DNA from: Acidimicrobiaceae bacterium
GTDB taxonomy: Bacteria; Actinomycetota; Acidimicrobiia; Acidimicrobiales; Aldehydirespiratoraceae
Length of the DNA stretch: 64,000 nt
Direction of reading: 5' to 3'
Assembly (NCBI GenBank): GCA_016845585.1
Contig: JAERSO010000116.1
Span: 1 to 64,000, forward strand
How positions within the stretch are numbered: the first letter of the stretch is position 1; every line of letters begins with the position of its first letter. This document shows, piece by piece, positions 1 to 9,030 of this stretch. The position numbers and the translations under genes were made by a program. The notes beneath the pieces were generated by a model. That model saw only the letters and a program-made list of their open reading frames with translations. It did no database searches and had not been told where the DNA came from.

Positions 1-615
1 CCGACCGAGCTGCTCCCCATGCGCTGGCGATGCCATCACGTATTGCAGATCGGTCGAGTATTGCTCTGGGGCAGCAAGGAAGGCTCCCTCCGCCCTTGCG
101 AGGCTTGTAAAGACCTTTGGAGCGTCGCCATGGTCAGTCCAGACCCCCTCAGGCTCAATGTGGTTGATGTAAGTCACTTCGACCTGGTCGAATTCCAATT
201 CGTCCGTGGCGAAGGCGTCAGCAGTCACCGCGAGCCAGCGTTCGAACGCCTGCCACCGAGTGTCCCATCGCCCATATTCGGCCGTGGGCGCAACTTTGCG
301 CCAGTTCGCCGCGAACCAGTTGGGTTGGACCTGAAGCAATTCGTCACCGACGACGTTCAGGAACCAATACCGGATAGGCGGCGAGCCAGACAAGAGCTCC
401 AGGGTCAGCCCACCGCTCCGCTCTGCCGCGTGGCCAAACCGCTCAGCGGGAGCTTCATATCCCGGGCGCTCCTCGACCGTTCCGAAGCCACCATCCTGTA
501 GATGCCGCGTCAAGTCACCGAGTGCAGGCAGCGAGTAGCCACCCGCGCTCTTGAAGCGCGCTGCGATGACGACCTCCGTCACGGGCGGACGCTTGAAACT
601 CGGTAGGGAATTCAT
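1..615 (-). CDS. TIGR04255-family protein (partial, cut by window edge)
   Basis: A reverse-strand reading frame starts at ATG 615 and runs off the left edge, giving at least 205 residues. The N-terminus MNSLPSFKRPPVTEVVIAAR fits the opening of the sporadic TIGR04255 family (PPVxEVV), whose function is unknown. Later segments such as IRYWFLNVVGDELLQVQPNW and QVEVTYINHIE also fit that family as I recall it. An in-frame TAG a few codons upstream of 615 rules out a longer gene. It is transcribed away from the small winged-helix regulator at 704, with an imperfect palindrome between them, so the two are likely co-regulated accessory genes at the element edge. The C-terminus is outside the window. 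Confidence 0.7.
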   Translation of the reverse strand, partial: MNSLPSFKRPPVTEVVIAARFKSAGGYSLPALGDLTRHLQDGGFGTVEERPGYEAPAERFGHAAERSGGLTLELLSGSPPIRYWFLNVVGDELLQVQPNWFAANWRKVAPTAEYGRWDTRWQAFERWLAVTADAFATDELEFDQVEVTYINHIEPEGVWTDHGDAPKVFTSLARAEGAFLAAPEQYSTDLQYVMASPAHGEQLGR

Positions 616-661
616 CCTCGCGTCAAGCTACGACATTTCGAGATTGGATCTTGATCATGTA

Positions 662-681
662 TCGTGACTCTTGAATCACGA
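662..681. promoter_or_regulatory. Inverted repeat between divergent genes (candidate operator)
   Basis: TCGTGA and TCACGA form a 6-bp inverted repeat separated by 8 bp. It sits in the 88-bp gap between the divergent TIGR04255 gene (start 615) and the winged-helix regulator (start 704). The position suggests an autoregulatory operator for the regulator. This is inferred from symmetry and location only. Confidence 0.4.
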
Positions 682-703
682 GTCCAGAATAGTGGAACAA
701 TCC

Positions 704-985
704 ATGGTCCTGACGGCACAGGCGCAAACCCTGTCGAAGCTCCTCTTCAATGCCCAACACCGACTCACAATCGCTGCCGTCTTCGCCCGGCCGGACGAGG
801 GCCCGCTCACATACGAAGAAGTGGCAACGAAGGCATCCGTGAGTCGGTCCGTCGCCCACAAGGAACTGACGGTCCTGGTTCGGATCGAGGCGCTCCAACG
901 AGTTGAAGCGGGACGACGTGTTCACTACCAGCGCCTCGACTCGCCGTTCTGGCCGTTCGTGGATCACCTGGTTGGATTGGCTTGA
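704..985 (+). CDS. Small winged-helix (ArsR/MarR-like) transcriptional regulator
   Basis: This encodes 93 residues from ATG 704; an in-frame TTG at 671 lies inside the upstream palindrome and is a less likely start. The segment LTYEEVATKASVSRSVAHKE reads as a helix-turn-helix, and the following GRRVHYQRLDS reads as the beta wing, as in ArsR-type single-domain regulators. No metal-binding cysteines are visible. It is divergent from the TIGR04255 gene and its 3' end overlaps the integrase 3' end by 22 bp (convergent). It probably represses itself and its divergent neighbour. Confidence 0.7.
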   Translation: MVLTAQAQTLSKLLFNAQHRLTIAAVFARPDEGPLTYEEVATKASVSRSVAHKELTVLVRIEALQRVEAGRRVHYQRLDSPFWPFVDHLVGLA

Positions 986-2166
986 TCACCAGCACAATCC
1001 AGGAGCGCGGCAACTGTTTCCGCCGCTTCGGCGTGTTGGCCGGGCATCACATGCGTGTAGGTGTCGAGCGTGAAGGCGACGCTGTGGTGGCCGAGGCGAT
1101 CGGCGACGATCTTGGCGTTGACGCCTGCGGCGAGCAGGTGCGTTGCGTGAGTGTGGCGAAGTCCGTGGATGCTGATCCTGGGGACCTGGCCGTCGAGGTC
1201 TCGGACTGCTCGGCCGAATTCGTGCGAGACATTGTCGGGGTGGATGTGGCTGCCTTGGTCGTTGGTGAAGACGAGGCCGCTGTCGGTCCAGTCTTCGCCG
1301 GCCGCTCCAGCGAGATCCTCACATCTGGCTTGCTGGTCGAGCAGTCGTTCGACCGTTCCCTGATCGAGGCTGACGGTACGCTTCGACTTGGCTGACTTCG
1401 GTGGGCCGACCTGCGGTACCCCGTCGGGGGTGGTCAGGCTCTGGCGGACTCGGAGTTCGGCCGCGTCGAGATCGACATCGATCCACCGCAGCCCGCAGAG
1501 TTCTCCGCGGCGAAGCCCAGTGAGCGCGGCAAGATGGAACAGCGGTCCGCGTCTGTGATCTCGCGTCGCGGCAAGGAAGACGGAGAGCTCCTCCGGCGTC
1601 CATGTCTCTGGCTCCGGGGCTTTGGCTGACTTCGCGGTCGGTGGGTCGGCCAGGAGCGCGACATTGCGGACGAGCAGTCCTTTCTTCGTCGCATCGCCGA
1701 AGGCTGCTCGGATGACGGTGTGGGTGTAGCGGACGCTGCGTTTCGATAGGCCCTTGCCTCGCTTGCCGCCGTCCTCGAGGAGTGTGGCGTAGAGGTCGTC
1801 CAGCGCGACTGCGGTGACTGCCTGGATGGAGATCTCGCCGAGGTACGGGATGACGTAGTCGTCGATGAGCTGTCGGTAGCTGGCGATCGTCTTCGGCCGG
1901 AGACCGTTGGTGGCTCGGGTCTCGACCCAGGAGTGGAGGTAGTCGCCGAGACGGAGGGTCGTGGGCTCGACATAGGTGCCGAGTCGGACCGACCGGCGAG
2001 CTTCGGTGAGTGCCTCTGCTGCTTCGGTCTGTGTGGCGAAGCCTCGCTTACGTCGTTGGAGTCGTTTGCCGGTGGCGGGGTCGTGACCCTGGTCGAGCAC
2101 GTATTGCCAGAGTGTTCGTCCATCTTTGGTCGAGTACTTGGTGACCCCTGGGAGTCGTCGAGGCAT
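964..2166 (-). CDS. int: Site-specific tyrosine recombinase (phage-type integrase)
   Basis: The 400-residue protein has an N-terminal AP2-like arm-binding region (KDGRTLWQYVLDQGHDPATG), a SAM-like core-binding domain (LRLGDYLHSWVETRA) and a catalytic domain. The catalytic residues are visible: Arg in ALTGLRRGELCGLRW, H-x-x-R in HGLRHTHATHLLAAG, His in LGHHSV and the nucleophile Tyr in LDTYTHV. The start at 2166 is preceded by GGAAGGAAC, a good ribosome binding site; an upstream in-frame start has none. It should catalyse integration and excision of the element, with tRNA-Arg the likely target given the tRNA 3' fragment at 10933-10977. It lies downstream of the transfer genes on the same strand. 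Confidence 0.95.
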   Translation of the reverse strand: MPRRLPGVTKYSTKDGRTLWQYVLDQGHDPATGKRLQRRKRGFATQTEAAEALTEARRSVRLGTYVEPTTLRLGDYLHSWVETRATNGLRPKTIASYRQLIDDYVIPYLGEISIQAVTAVALDDLYATLLEDGGKRGKGLSKRSVRYTHTVIRAAFGDATKKGLLVRNVALLADPPTAKSAKAPEPETWTPEELSVFLAATRDHRRGPLFHLAALTGLRRGELCGLRWIDVDLDAAELRVRQSLTTPDGVPQVGPPKSAKSKRTVSLDQGTVERLLDQQARCEDLAGAAGEDWTDSGLVFTNDQGSHIHPDNVSHEFGRAVRDLDGQVPRISIHGLRHTHATHLLAAGVNAKIVADRLGHHSVAFTLDTYTHVMPGQHAEAAETVAALLDCAGDQANPTR

Positions 2167-2340
2167 GTCAGGTTCCTTCCGATCGGGCAGAGTTCCGGTT
2201 TCGGTTCCTGGATGCGGATTTGCCTGCCGACGAGTCGGGGGCAACTTGGAGCGCCCGGAGGCCGGAACGGGCGAGGACGAACGAGGTTGCGGCCGGGGAG
2301 CGGCGGGCCAGGATTGGCGCAGGGACCAAGCTGGTTGCGC

Positions 2341-4035
2341 TCATAGTGCTCGGAGGTGGATCGGTGGGAGGTTTCCATGGACGGCGAGGGCCTCGCCGGT
2401 CTTGATCCCTCGGATGACGTTGGGGGGCGTGAGCTGGACCATGGCCGGGCTCGCGTGTTGGCCGGGCCCATTTGGCGTGTGCGAGAGAACTCCTGGCTGG
2501 TGTTCGTGGCCCAGAAGCGTGGCGACGTACTGGAGGCCCGAGAGGTCGGTCATGCCGCCGTAGAAGATCTTTGTGCGGTGGTTGGTGAGGACGGCGTCCG
2601 CGTCGGTGCCGTACAGGGCGTCGATCTGGGATTTGGATTGCCAGATCGTGACGAGCTGGACGTAGTAGCCCGACAGCAGCGATACCCATGAGGGGAGCTG
2701 GGCGATCGGGGTGTTGGCGGCTTCGTCGAGCACGAGGAGTAGCCCGGGGTCGATGGTTCGCTGTTGGCGATCGACTCGGTCCATGGCCTGGGTGACGAGG
2801 TCGCCAATGAGGCCGCCGAGGGCGGGGGCGATCGCGTGTTGGTCGATGACGGGGGCGACGATGTAGAGGGTGTTGTTTCCCGACGTCAGCCAGTCGAGAT
2901 CGATCTCGTTGCTCTTGGCGGACTCGGCAACGACCGGGTCTGTCCATGGGGACACGGAAAGGCGAGCGCTCACGTAGTAGCTGGACGCCATGCGGGAGTC
3001 CATGGACCAGATGCCGTTGAGTTGGCGTTGCACCTGGTGGGCTTCGTCGGCCTGCGGGTGGTCGCTGTTGGCAAGCGCGCGGAGGAGGCCAGCGACGACA
3101 CCGGGCTCGTTGTCCTTTGGGTGGTCGAAGGCGGAGACCCATTGGGCGACGTCGGCCACGGTGTGGTCCGTGTTGGCTGCGAGCCAGAGGAGGCTGGAGA
3201 GCAGTGTCTCGGCTTGATCGCTCCAGAAGCGGCCGTTGCCGGTGCGGTCATGGCCTGTAGCGCTGAGCAACATGCGCGCCGAGCGTGTGGCGCCGCGTCG
3301 AGTCGTTGCGGAGTGAAGCGGGGTCCAGCTGTTCGTCGGGTAGCCGGTGGTGAGGGTCGGGTCGTAGATCCGAACTTCACCGATCTCTGCTCGCTGCTCC
3401 ATGGTCCCGTCGATGAGGTCGCGCTTGACGGAGCTGAGGACTGCTGGCCCTTGCCACTGTCTGGCGGCTTTGATGGTGGAGACGGTCTTGCCGGATCGGC
3501 TCGGGGCGATGACGGCAACTGCGCCTGGGGTTGTTCTTCCTCGCTTCGTTCCTGCTGGTGGCTCGGTGGCTAGGAGCCGTCGGCGAGAGCGGCCAAGGAG
3601 GTACCGGCCTGGCTCTGGTCCTCGTACGGCGAGCGGTTTGAGGTCGCGGCGGCGAGCGATGTGTGATTGTGCTTCGACGCCGAGGCGCTGGCGACGGTCG
3701 ATGGCGTCTGACCTGGTACTGATCCAGGACCACATCTTCCAGATGATGACCGCAGCCAGGATGTGAACGAGAGCGGTGACGGGCCAATAGAGCCAGGGTC
3801 CAGGGAGTTGGGCTGCCGCGGCGTCAGGCCAAGCTTCAGCAGGTGCGGAGCGTTGCTCGGGCAGCCGAAGGAGTGCGGTCATCGCGTCGGGGTAGGTCGC
3901 GCTCAGCTTCTGACGGGTGGCGATGAAACTGGCGGTGGCGGCGGAGACCCACTGGAGCCCGACGAGCGTGCCACCGGCGATGATCGCGATCAGAATCAAG
4001 TTGTCTACGGAGTCGGTTGCGGAAGGTTCGGTCAT
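2341..4035 (-). CDS. VirD4/TraG-like conjugative coupling protein (ATPase)
   Basis: This 564-residue protein has an N-terminal membrane segment (NLILIAIIAGGTLVGLQWV, about residues 12-30) and a second hydrophobic stretch around residue 85 (LYWPVTALVHILAAVIIW). Walker A is VAVIAPSRSGKTVS and Walker B is GLLLVLDEAAN, followed by the VTIWQSKSQIDALYG segment typical of the TraM-recognition/VirD4 family. Such proteins bring the relaxase-DNA complex to a transfer channel and pump DNA. Its ATG overlaps the stop of the relaxase-helicase gene (ATGA, 4032-4035), implying translational coupling. No other mating-pair genes are seen, so the element probably moves by the simplified actinobacterial route or borrows a channel. 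Confidence 0.85.
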   Translation of the reverse strand: MTEPSATDSVDNLILIAIIAGGTLVGLQWVSAATASFIATRQKLSATYPDAMTALLRLPEQRSAPAEAWPDAAAAQLPGPWLYWPVTALVHILAAVIIWKMWSWISTRSDAIDRRQRLGVEAQSHIARRRDLKPLAVRGPEPGRYLLGRSRRRLLATEPPAGTKRGRTTPGAVAVIAPSRSGKTVSTIKAARQWQGPAVLSSVKRDLIDGTMEQRAEIGEVRIYDPTLTTGYPTNSWTPLHSATTRRGATRSARMLLSATGHDRTGNGRFWSDQAETLLSSLLWLAANTDHTVADVAQWVSAFDHPKDNEPGVVAGLLRALANSDHPQADEAHQVQRQLNGIWSMDSRMASSYYVSARLSVSPWTDPVVAESAKSNEIDLDWLTSGNNTLYIVAPVIDQHAIAPALGGLIGDLVTQAMDRVDRQQRTIDPGLLLVLDEAANTPIAQLPSWVSLLSGYYVQLVTIWQSKSQIDALYGTDADAVLTNHRTKIFYGGMTDLSGLQYVATLLGHEHQPGVLSHTPNGPGQHASPAMVQLTPPNVIRGIKTGEALAVHGNLPPIHLRAL

Positions 4036-6425
4036 GGCGTTGGTCCGGGGGTATCGATGAGGTCGACGGCGGCGGTCTGGGCGCGCGAGACGCCGAGCGA
4101 TCGGCGGACGTCGGCGAGCGGGTCGGTGGCAAGGCGGTCGAGTTCGTCTCTGCTTGCGACCACGTAGAGGCGGTTGGCGTCTCTGCCTCGGGAGAGGCCG
4201 GTGTATCCCATCTCGGCATAGATGGAGTCATCGCCCAGCACGAGCATCTCGTCGGTGGTCATTCCCTGCGCCTTGTGGATGGTCAAGGCGTATCCATGGG
4301 TGAGGTGTCCTTCGTCGATGTACTCGGTGGGAATGTGGGCTCTTCTGCCTTCGTCGAGGTCGACGAGTAGGCCGCGACGGTCGGCGCCGGCGACAGTGCC
4401 GTGATAGCCGTTGATGAGTCCGAGGTCGTAGCGGTTCTCGTGGGTGAGGACGCGGTCACCTAGCCGGTAGTCGATGCTGCCGTGCTCGAGCGCGACGGGT
4501 CCGAGAGTCCCGTCCGCAAGGAGCCTTTGGCGGGCTCTGTGGTTGAGGTCGGCAATGTCGCTTCGTGTCGCTGCGACCATGGCGGGGCTTCCGCCGGAGT
4601 CACGAGCGGCTTGCCAATCGTCGACGAGTGTCTCGCGAAGGAGGTCCGTGTTGGATGCAACTGTGATCCGTCCGACGCGATGTAGCGCTTCGAGCGCGTC
4701 GTCGACTCGCCCGGCTCGGAGATAGTCGAGGGCTTCCCGTTCGACGGGGTTGGTTTGGCGGCGGTTCTCGATGAGTCGGACTGGTTCGACACGACGGGCG
4801 ATGGCGGCGAAGAGTCCGCCAGCTTCGATCTCGGGGAGTTGCTTCGTGTCGCCCACGAGGACCACCTTTGCCTTGGCGGTGTCGGCCTCTGCGATGACGG
4901 CGGCAAGCTGGCGTGTTGGGAGCATCGCGGCTTCGTCGACCACGATGACTGTCGATGCGTCGAGTCGGGTTCTGCCGGACTCGATCGATGCGAGAAGCGA
5001 GTCGGCGGTGGTGGAGTTGATGCCCGCGCCGGTCTGCAGCTCTCGCGCAGCTCGGGCGGCGAGCGCGATTCCCAGCACGCGATTCCCGTCGCTCTCATAG
5101 GCATCGCGAAGAGCATCGAGGGCGAAGGTCTTTCCGGTGCCTGCCTTGCCGACCACGACGTCGACGAGCGCGGATGAGGTCGCGATACGGCTCAGGAGTT
5201 CGGCTTGGTCGTTTCCGAGTGTCGGACGTCGCTGCGCCGCGGCCGCCACAGCCGCTCTCGACGCGACAGGAGCCTCTGCGTCTGGAGCGATGGCGGCGTC
5301 GATGCTGCGTCGTTCGAGCTCGAGGATTTCGTGAGTCGTCCACAAGCCAGGCTTCAGTTCGACAACAACCTCTGAAGCCAGGAATTGTCCAGCACGAGCG
5401 CTGACCTCGTTCAGCGGTGCGCCGTCGCCGGCAGCGATGGCGGCCTGCCGGATCACTTCGAGATGGTCGAAGTGCGACCGATGCTCTGTTACTGCGTATC
5501 CGAGCTGTTCGTCGGTCGTCGAGAAGGCTGGTGTCCGTCAGTAGGCGTGGAGATCTTCAAAGGCGAAGTCGTGTTGGAGAGCACGGGAGCGCCATTCGGC
5601 TTGCATCACGTCGTCGGGGACCGGCTCGCTCTTCGCGGCTCGGGTGGCGAGGGCCGCTATGCGTGCGCCGTGCGCTGAGCTGACGCCACGTTTCCCCATG
5701 GCTTGTTCGATCTGGATGCGACGCTGGCTGAACTCACGTCGGACGGTTTCGGGGATCCCCGCTACCTGCGCGACTCCGTGCCGGTCGACTTCGCCGTAGG
5801 TCAGTCCGAGCGCTCGGGCGGCGTGGTATCGAAACGAGGCCTGGAAGATGGCCTCTGCGGTGTAGCGGGCGCGGTAGAGCAGTCGTGTGTCGAGTGCGGT
5901 GACGCGACCATCGGGCCCTTTGGTCGCGTTGAGGATGACGACGTGGAGGTGTTCCTGGGGATCGCCCTCGCGGCTGTTGTGGTGATGAAAGACCGCTGCA
6001 GCGATTCCGCCGCCGTCGAGCGTCTCAGCACCACCGTGGCCACGTCGGACCTTGGCGGCCCACTGCTCCATGAAGTCGACGTAGTCATCTCGGGCCCTGC
6101 CTAGAACCTCGTCGAACTGGTCTCGGGTGGTCGGCCCACCAAGGGCGCGGACGATGCTCGATCCCTTGTCGAGACTGATCGCAGCGTCGAAGGCGTGTAC
6201 TCGGACGGTTGTCTCGGTGAGCCGAATTCCGGTCTTCGGGTTGAGGCCGGTGAGAACCGCACGAAAGTCGGCAGGATCGACCTCCCCGGTCAGGCCGAGC
6301 TCTCTCCCGAAGGAGCCGACCCACTCCCCCGTTCGTCCATCGTCGGCGTAGTACCGATGGACATCATCGGCGTGGGTTTCAGTGAGGTAGTAGTCGGCGT
6401 CTCTGACCTTGCCGATCGAGATCAT
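4032..6425 (-). pseudogene. MobF relaxase-helicase (TrwC/TraA type), split by one in-frame TGA
   Basis: One frame encodes an N-terminal relaxase (5538-6425, 295 residues) and a C-terminal helicase (4032-5456). The relaxase starts MISIGKVRDADYYLTETH with paired tyrosines, and carries the three-His metal motif HHHNSREGDPQEHLH. The helicase has Walker A VVGKAGTGKTFA, VIVVDEAAM, VVLVGDTKQLPE and ALTIHKAQG. The only interruption is TGA at 5538-5540. The 27 codons between it and GTG 5456 remain open and in frame, so this is a point nonsense and not two separate genes. An intact protein would be about 797 residues, which nicks oriT and unwinds the strand. It may be inactive, or both halves may be made separately from GTG 5456. 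Confidence 0.85.
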
Positions 6426-6582
6426 CTCGCACCGCCAGACGACGGCCACGCCTGCGCACCCCCGGTGCATAGGTGTGAATGATTCCGTCCTGTTCCTGGG
6501 GCTTGGTCGGCCCTACAGGGAGGTCTCTGAGAGGTGGCGCGAAGCCAGGGCTGGCGGGCCGGCATTCTGTCGTTTGGACTGC

Positions 6583-6810
6583 TCACGGTGACAGGACAAG
6601 GTCAACGTCTTGGTAGCGCTCGAGGGCCGCTCGTGGGACACGCAGAGTGCGGCCCAGACGTATGACTGGGAGGCCTTCGCTGCCTGCGGTGGCCAACCAG
6701 CGGTTGGCTAGCGCGTATGCCGCCGTGCGGGAGATGCCCAGTACATCGGATGCCTGCTCGACCGTCACGAAGGGAGGTAGCTCGTCGAGCTCTATGCCTC
6801 GTGCTTTCAT
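6583..6810 (-). CDS. xis: Excisionase-type helix-turn-helix DNA-binding protein
   Basis: This 75-residue protein contains VTVEQASDVLGISRTAAYAL, a MerR/excisionase-like HTH, then RLGRTLRVPRAALERY, the wing typical of the helix-turn-helix 17 family. AGGAG lies 8 nt before the ATG, a strong ribosome binding site. It sits 157 bp upstream of the relaxase start on the same strand. Small proteins like this bend DNA at att sites and favour excision over integration. It could instead regulate the transfer operon, and both roles are common in actinobacterial elements. Confidence 0.8.
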   Translation of the reverse strand: MKARGIELDELPPFVTVEQASDVLGISRTAAYALANRWLATAGSEGLPVIRLGRTLRVPRAALERYQDVDLVLSP

Positions 6811-6837
6811 GTAGTTACTCCTGAGATCAACCTGTGT

Positions 6838-6852
6838 TCTTCCCTAGGAAGA
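6838..6852. promoter_or_regulatory. Perfect palindrome TCTTCC-CTA-GGAAGA between xis and XRE regulator
   Basis: A 6-bp perfect inverted repeat with a 3-bp centre lies in the 92-bp region between the divergent excisionase (start 6810) and XRE regulator (start 6903). It is a likely operator for the XRE protein, controlling both its own gene and the excision/transfer genes. No footprint data exist; this is from symmetry and position. Confidence 0.5.
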
Positions 6853-6902
6853 CTCGCGCGGGTCCGTTTCAAAGTCAACTCACGTCGTGCTAGAAACAGA
6901 CC

Positions 6903-7538
6903 ATGCCTCGTCGAGAACATCAACATTCCCGTTTTCCACCCGCAGCCCCAAAGGGATCGTTGACGGCGAACCAGGTCGTCGCTACCAACCTGAGACTTGC
7001 CCGCGAGGGAATCGGCTGGACCCAGACCCAGGTCGCCGAATTCCTCAACGACATGACTGGCGGCAACTACACGAAGGCCACGATCTCTGCCATGGAGCGA
7101 TCGGCGGAGGGAGGGAAGCGCCGACTCTTCGATGCTCAGGAGATCCTCGAGTTTGCTCGACTCTTCGCGAAGCCGATGGTCTGGTTCTTCATTCCGACCG
7201 ACAACCTGGCTTCACGCCGCCTCAACGTTGTCGGGATGGAGCACGGCGTCGACCTTCTCCATTTCGTGTTTGGTGATAGCGAGGCGGAACGCGTGATGCG
7301 TGAGCGGCTGGTCGAACTACGCAACGACGACCCCGACCGGGCGGGGGAGGCTGCGATGCGGTTCTCTTCACAGCTTGACAAGGAAGCTTGGCAGCTCTAC
7401 TCCACTCGCCGAGCGGCTGCGATCGGCTCTCTACTTAGCGAGGAATCCGAGGAGCTCGAACGTGCTCTCGACGATCTCCAGTTCGAGATGGCTCGGGTCA
7501 AGAGCCTCCTGGACGAAGCCAGACAACCACCATCCTGA
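6903..7538 (+). CDS. XRE-family transcriptional regulator of the element
   Basis: The protein has 211 residues. An N-terminal XRE-like HTH spans roughly residues 24-75 (LAREGIGWTQTQVAEFLN then ATISAMERS). The middle segment EILEFARLFAKPMVWFFIPT is typical of phage/ICE-type regulators. The C-terminus (EESEELERALDDLQFEMARV) is predicted coiled coil, suggesting dimerisation. It is divergently transcribed from xis across a palindromic operator candidate, the layout of a maintenance-versus-transfer switch. Confidence 0.8.
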   Translation: MPRREHQHSRFPPAAPKGSLTANQVVATNLRLAREGIGWTQTQVAEFLNDMTGGNYTKATISAMERSAEGGKRRLFDAQEILEFARLFAKPMVWFFIPTDNLASRRLNVVGMEHGVDLLHFVFGDSEAERVMRERLVELRNDDPDRAGEAAMRFSSQLDKEAWQLYSTRRAAAIGSLLSEESEELERALDDLQFEMARVKSLLDEARQPPS

Positions 7539-7800
7539 GAACAGCCCACTCAATCGGGCATTCCGGTCGAGTCTGGACCCCAAGTCACCGAGGCACTGTG
7601 AACTATCGCGCCAGTCCCTTGGGTCTGACCCGCTCGCCACAACAGATGATCCGCGCTGTTGGGGCAGATACTCGCTCCGGTCTCTGCCTGGCTACAGCAA
7701 CAAGCCCGTCACCGCCAGCACCACTTGTCCCCGCGCGCGCATTTCAGCCCACCTAGCCGAAGGGGGCCAGGATGCTAGGGCTCGACCTACTGCGAGACCT
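7539..7800. other. Intergenic region without recognised gene
   Basis: This gap lies between the convergent XRE regulator and the secreted-protein gene. No frame here reads like a protein and I see no clear hairpin terminator. Confidence 0.4.
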
Positions 7801-9030
7801 TCAGCTGTTGTAGCTCGATGCCTGGGTGCACGTGGAGCCCACCGCGGCGGGTGGTTGCGGGTCGCCCTGGGTGTCGTCGACATTGTTCGCGTAGCCACCA
7901 AAGACCACATCATCGAAGTCCGTCCAAAGGAGGTTGGTGTAGTGGCGAGCGTAGACCCGGACGTTGCTCGTGGCCCCCCAGGGCCAATCATTGGAGCCGC
8001 CATGGTCAAAATCGACGCGACAGATGTACCAGTAGCCATTGTCCGGAATGTAGAAATACGAGTCGTTTTCCCAGGATGTAGATTGAGCGGGCTTGTATCC
8101 GATCTCGCCACTGCAGGCCGTTCCCCCTGCTTGCGGGCGGCAGCGCACCAAGAACTCCACCGTGTAGTTGTCGTTGACGTCGGCGCCGTAGGCGAAGTCA
8201 GTCCATAGGGTTGCCTGACCGCCGGACGGGTTGATCTTGCCGATTGAGATGAACTTGCTCCCCTGGTGCGGTGCATAGCCGCCCCAAGTGGTGCGGTACT
8301 GATGGTTGGCGTTGGAACTAAAGGACCAGCCACTAGAGCTCTCAAAGCCGAAATTCGACCAATTGTGGATGTACGCATGCTGGTGGTTGGTGCCGTTGTT
8401 TGCGGACTTGTAGTCGCCGGGGTTGAACATGCGGTGGAAGTAGTCAGGGAATGTGCAGTAGGCGGGCCCAATCCAGCAAAGGGCGCCCCCAACATCCGAC
8501 AAGACTCTGAAGTCGACTTTGAACCCGTACTGGGTGCTGGTTTGCGGACCGGTTTCGACACGTACCCACGCCGACCAGGTCGTGCCCGAATAGAGCTCGT
8601 CAGGGGTGGTGGTGCCAACGCCGAAATTCGCTTCGCCTGAGTCCATGAAGAGCGTGTCTCGGTACCGCTGTGCACTGGTGGGCCAGTTGGTATCGAAGCT
8701 CGAGCTTCCCGAGCCGGAATAGTTGTCGGCGAAGCTGTCATCGACCCCCGCCTTGAGTTCAAAGGCTCTCTCATGCCCCGTCAGCTCAGGAAGGTTGGTG
8801 TCGTCGGCCCACTTGAACTTCCACTGCAGCTGTTGCCGGTTTGAATCGACGCGATAGTTGTGGAGGCTCATCCAGTCGGGGCTCCACTGGGAGATCCCGC
8901 TTCGATCGCGCGAGGCGTCGGATGCGTGTGCAGCTGCTTCGGGTGCAGACTGCCCAATTGCTGTCGCTGCAACTGATGCGGCAACTACGAGTACTGTCAC
9001 CGCACGTCGAATGATTGGCGCCTTAGCCAT
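7801..9030 (-). CDS. Predicted secreted protein of unknown function
   Basis: This 409-residue protein starts at ATG 9030 behind GGAGGAGAAGG. An N-terminal signal peptide (AVTVLVVAASVAATAIG) has a likely cleavage near AAAHA. The mature part is rich in Trp, Tyr, Asn and Ser with recurring aromatic/Gly stretches (NYSGSGSSSFDTNWP, WSFSSNANHQYRTTWGGY), suggesting an all-beta extracellular domain, possibly a lectin- or laminin-G-like sandwich. Few cysteines are present (for example CWIGPAYC). Its start overlaps the end of the upstream lipoprotein gene by 8 bp, so the two are translated together as cargo of the element. I do not recognise the family. Confidence 0.7.
   Translation of the reverse strand: MAKAPIIRRAVTVLVVAASVAATAIGQSAPEAAAHASDASRDRSGISQWSPDWMSLHNYRVDSNRQQLQWKFKWADDTNLPELTGHERAFELKAGVDDSFADNYSGSGSSSFDTNWPTSAQRYRDTLFMDSGEANFGVGTTTPDELYSGTTWSAWVRVETGPQTSTQYGFKVDFRVLSDVGGALCWIGPAYCTFPDYFHRMFNPGDYKSANNGTNHQHAYIHNWSNFGFESSSGWSFSSNANHQYRTTWGGYAPHQGSKFISIGKINPSGGQATLWTDFAYGADVNDNYTVEFLVRCRPQAGGTACSGEIGYKPAQSTSWENDSYFYIPDNGYWYICRVDFDHGGSNDWPWGATSNVRVYARHYTNLLWTDFDDVVFGGYANNVDDTQGDPQPPAAVGSTCTQASSYNS

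Noticed and set aside
19-501. A 160-residue forward frame at the left edge
   Set aside because: It is a shadow of the reverse-strand TIGR04255 gene; its amino-acid text is unlike any protein.
5538-5540. Relaxase TGA as selenocysteine
   Set aside because: No redox position and no GGUCU hairpin in the next 40 nt.
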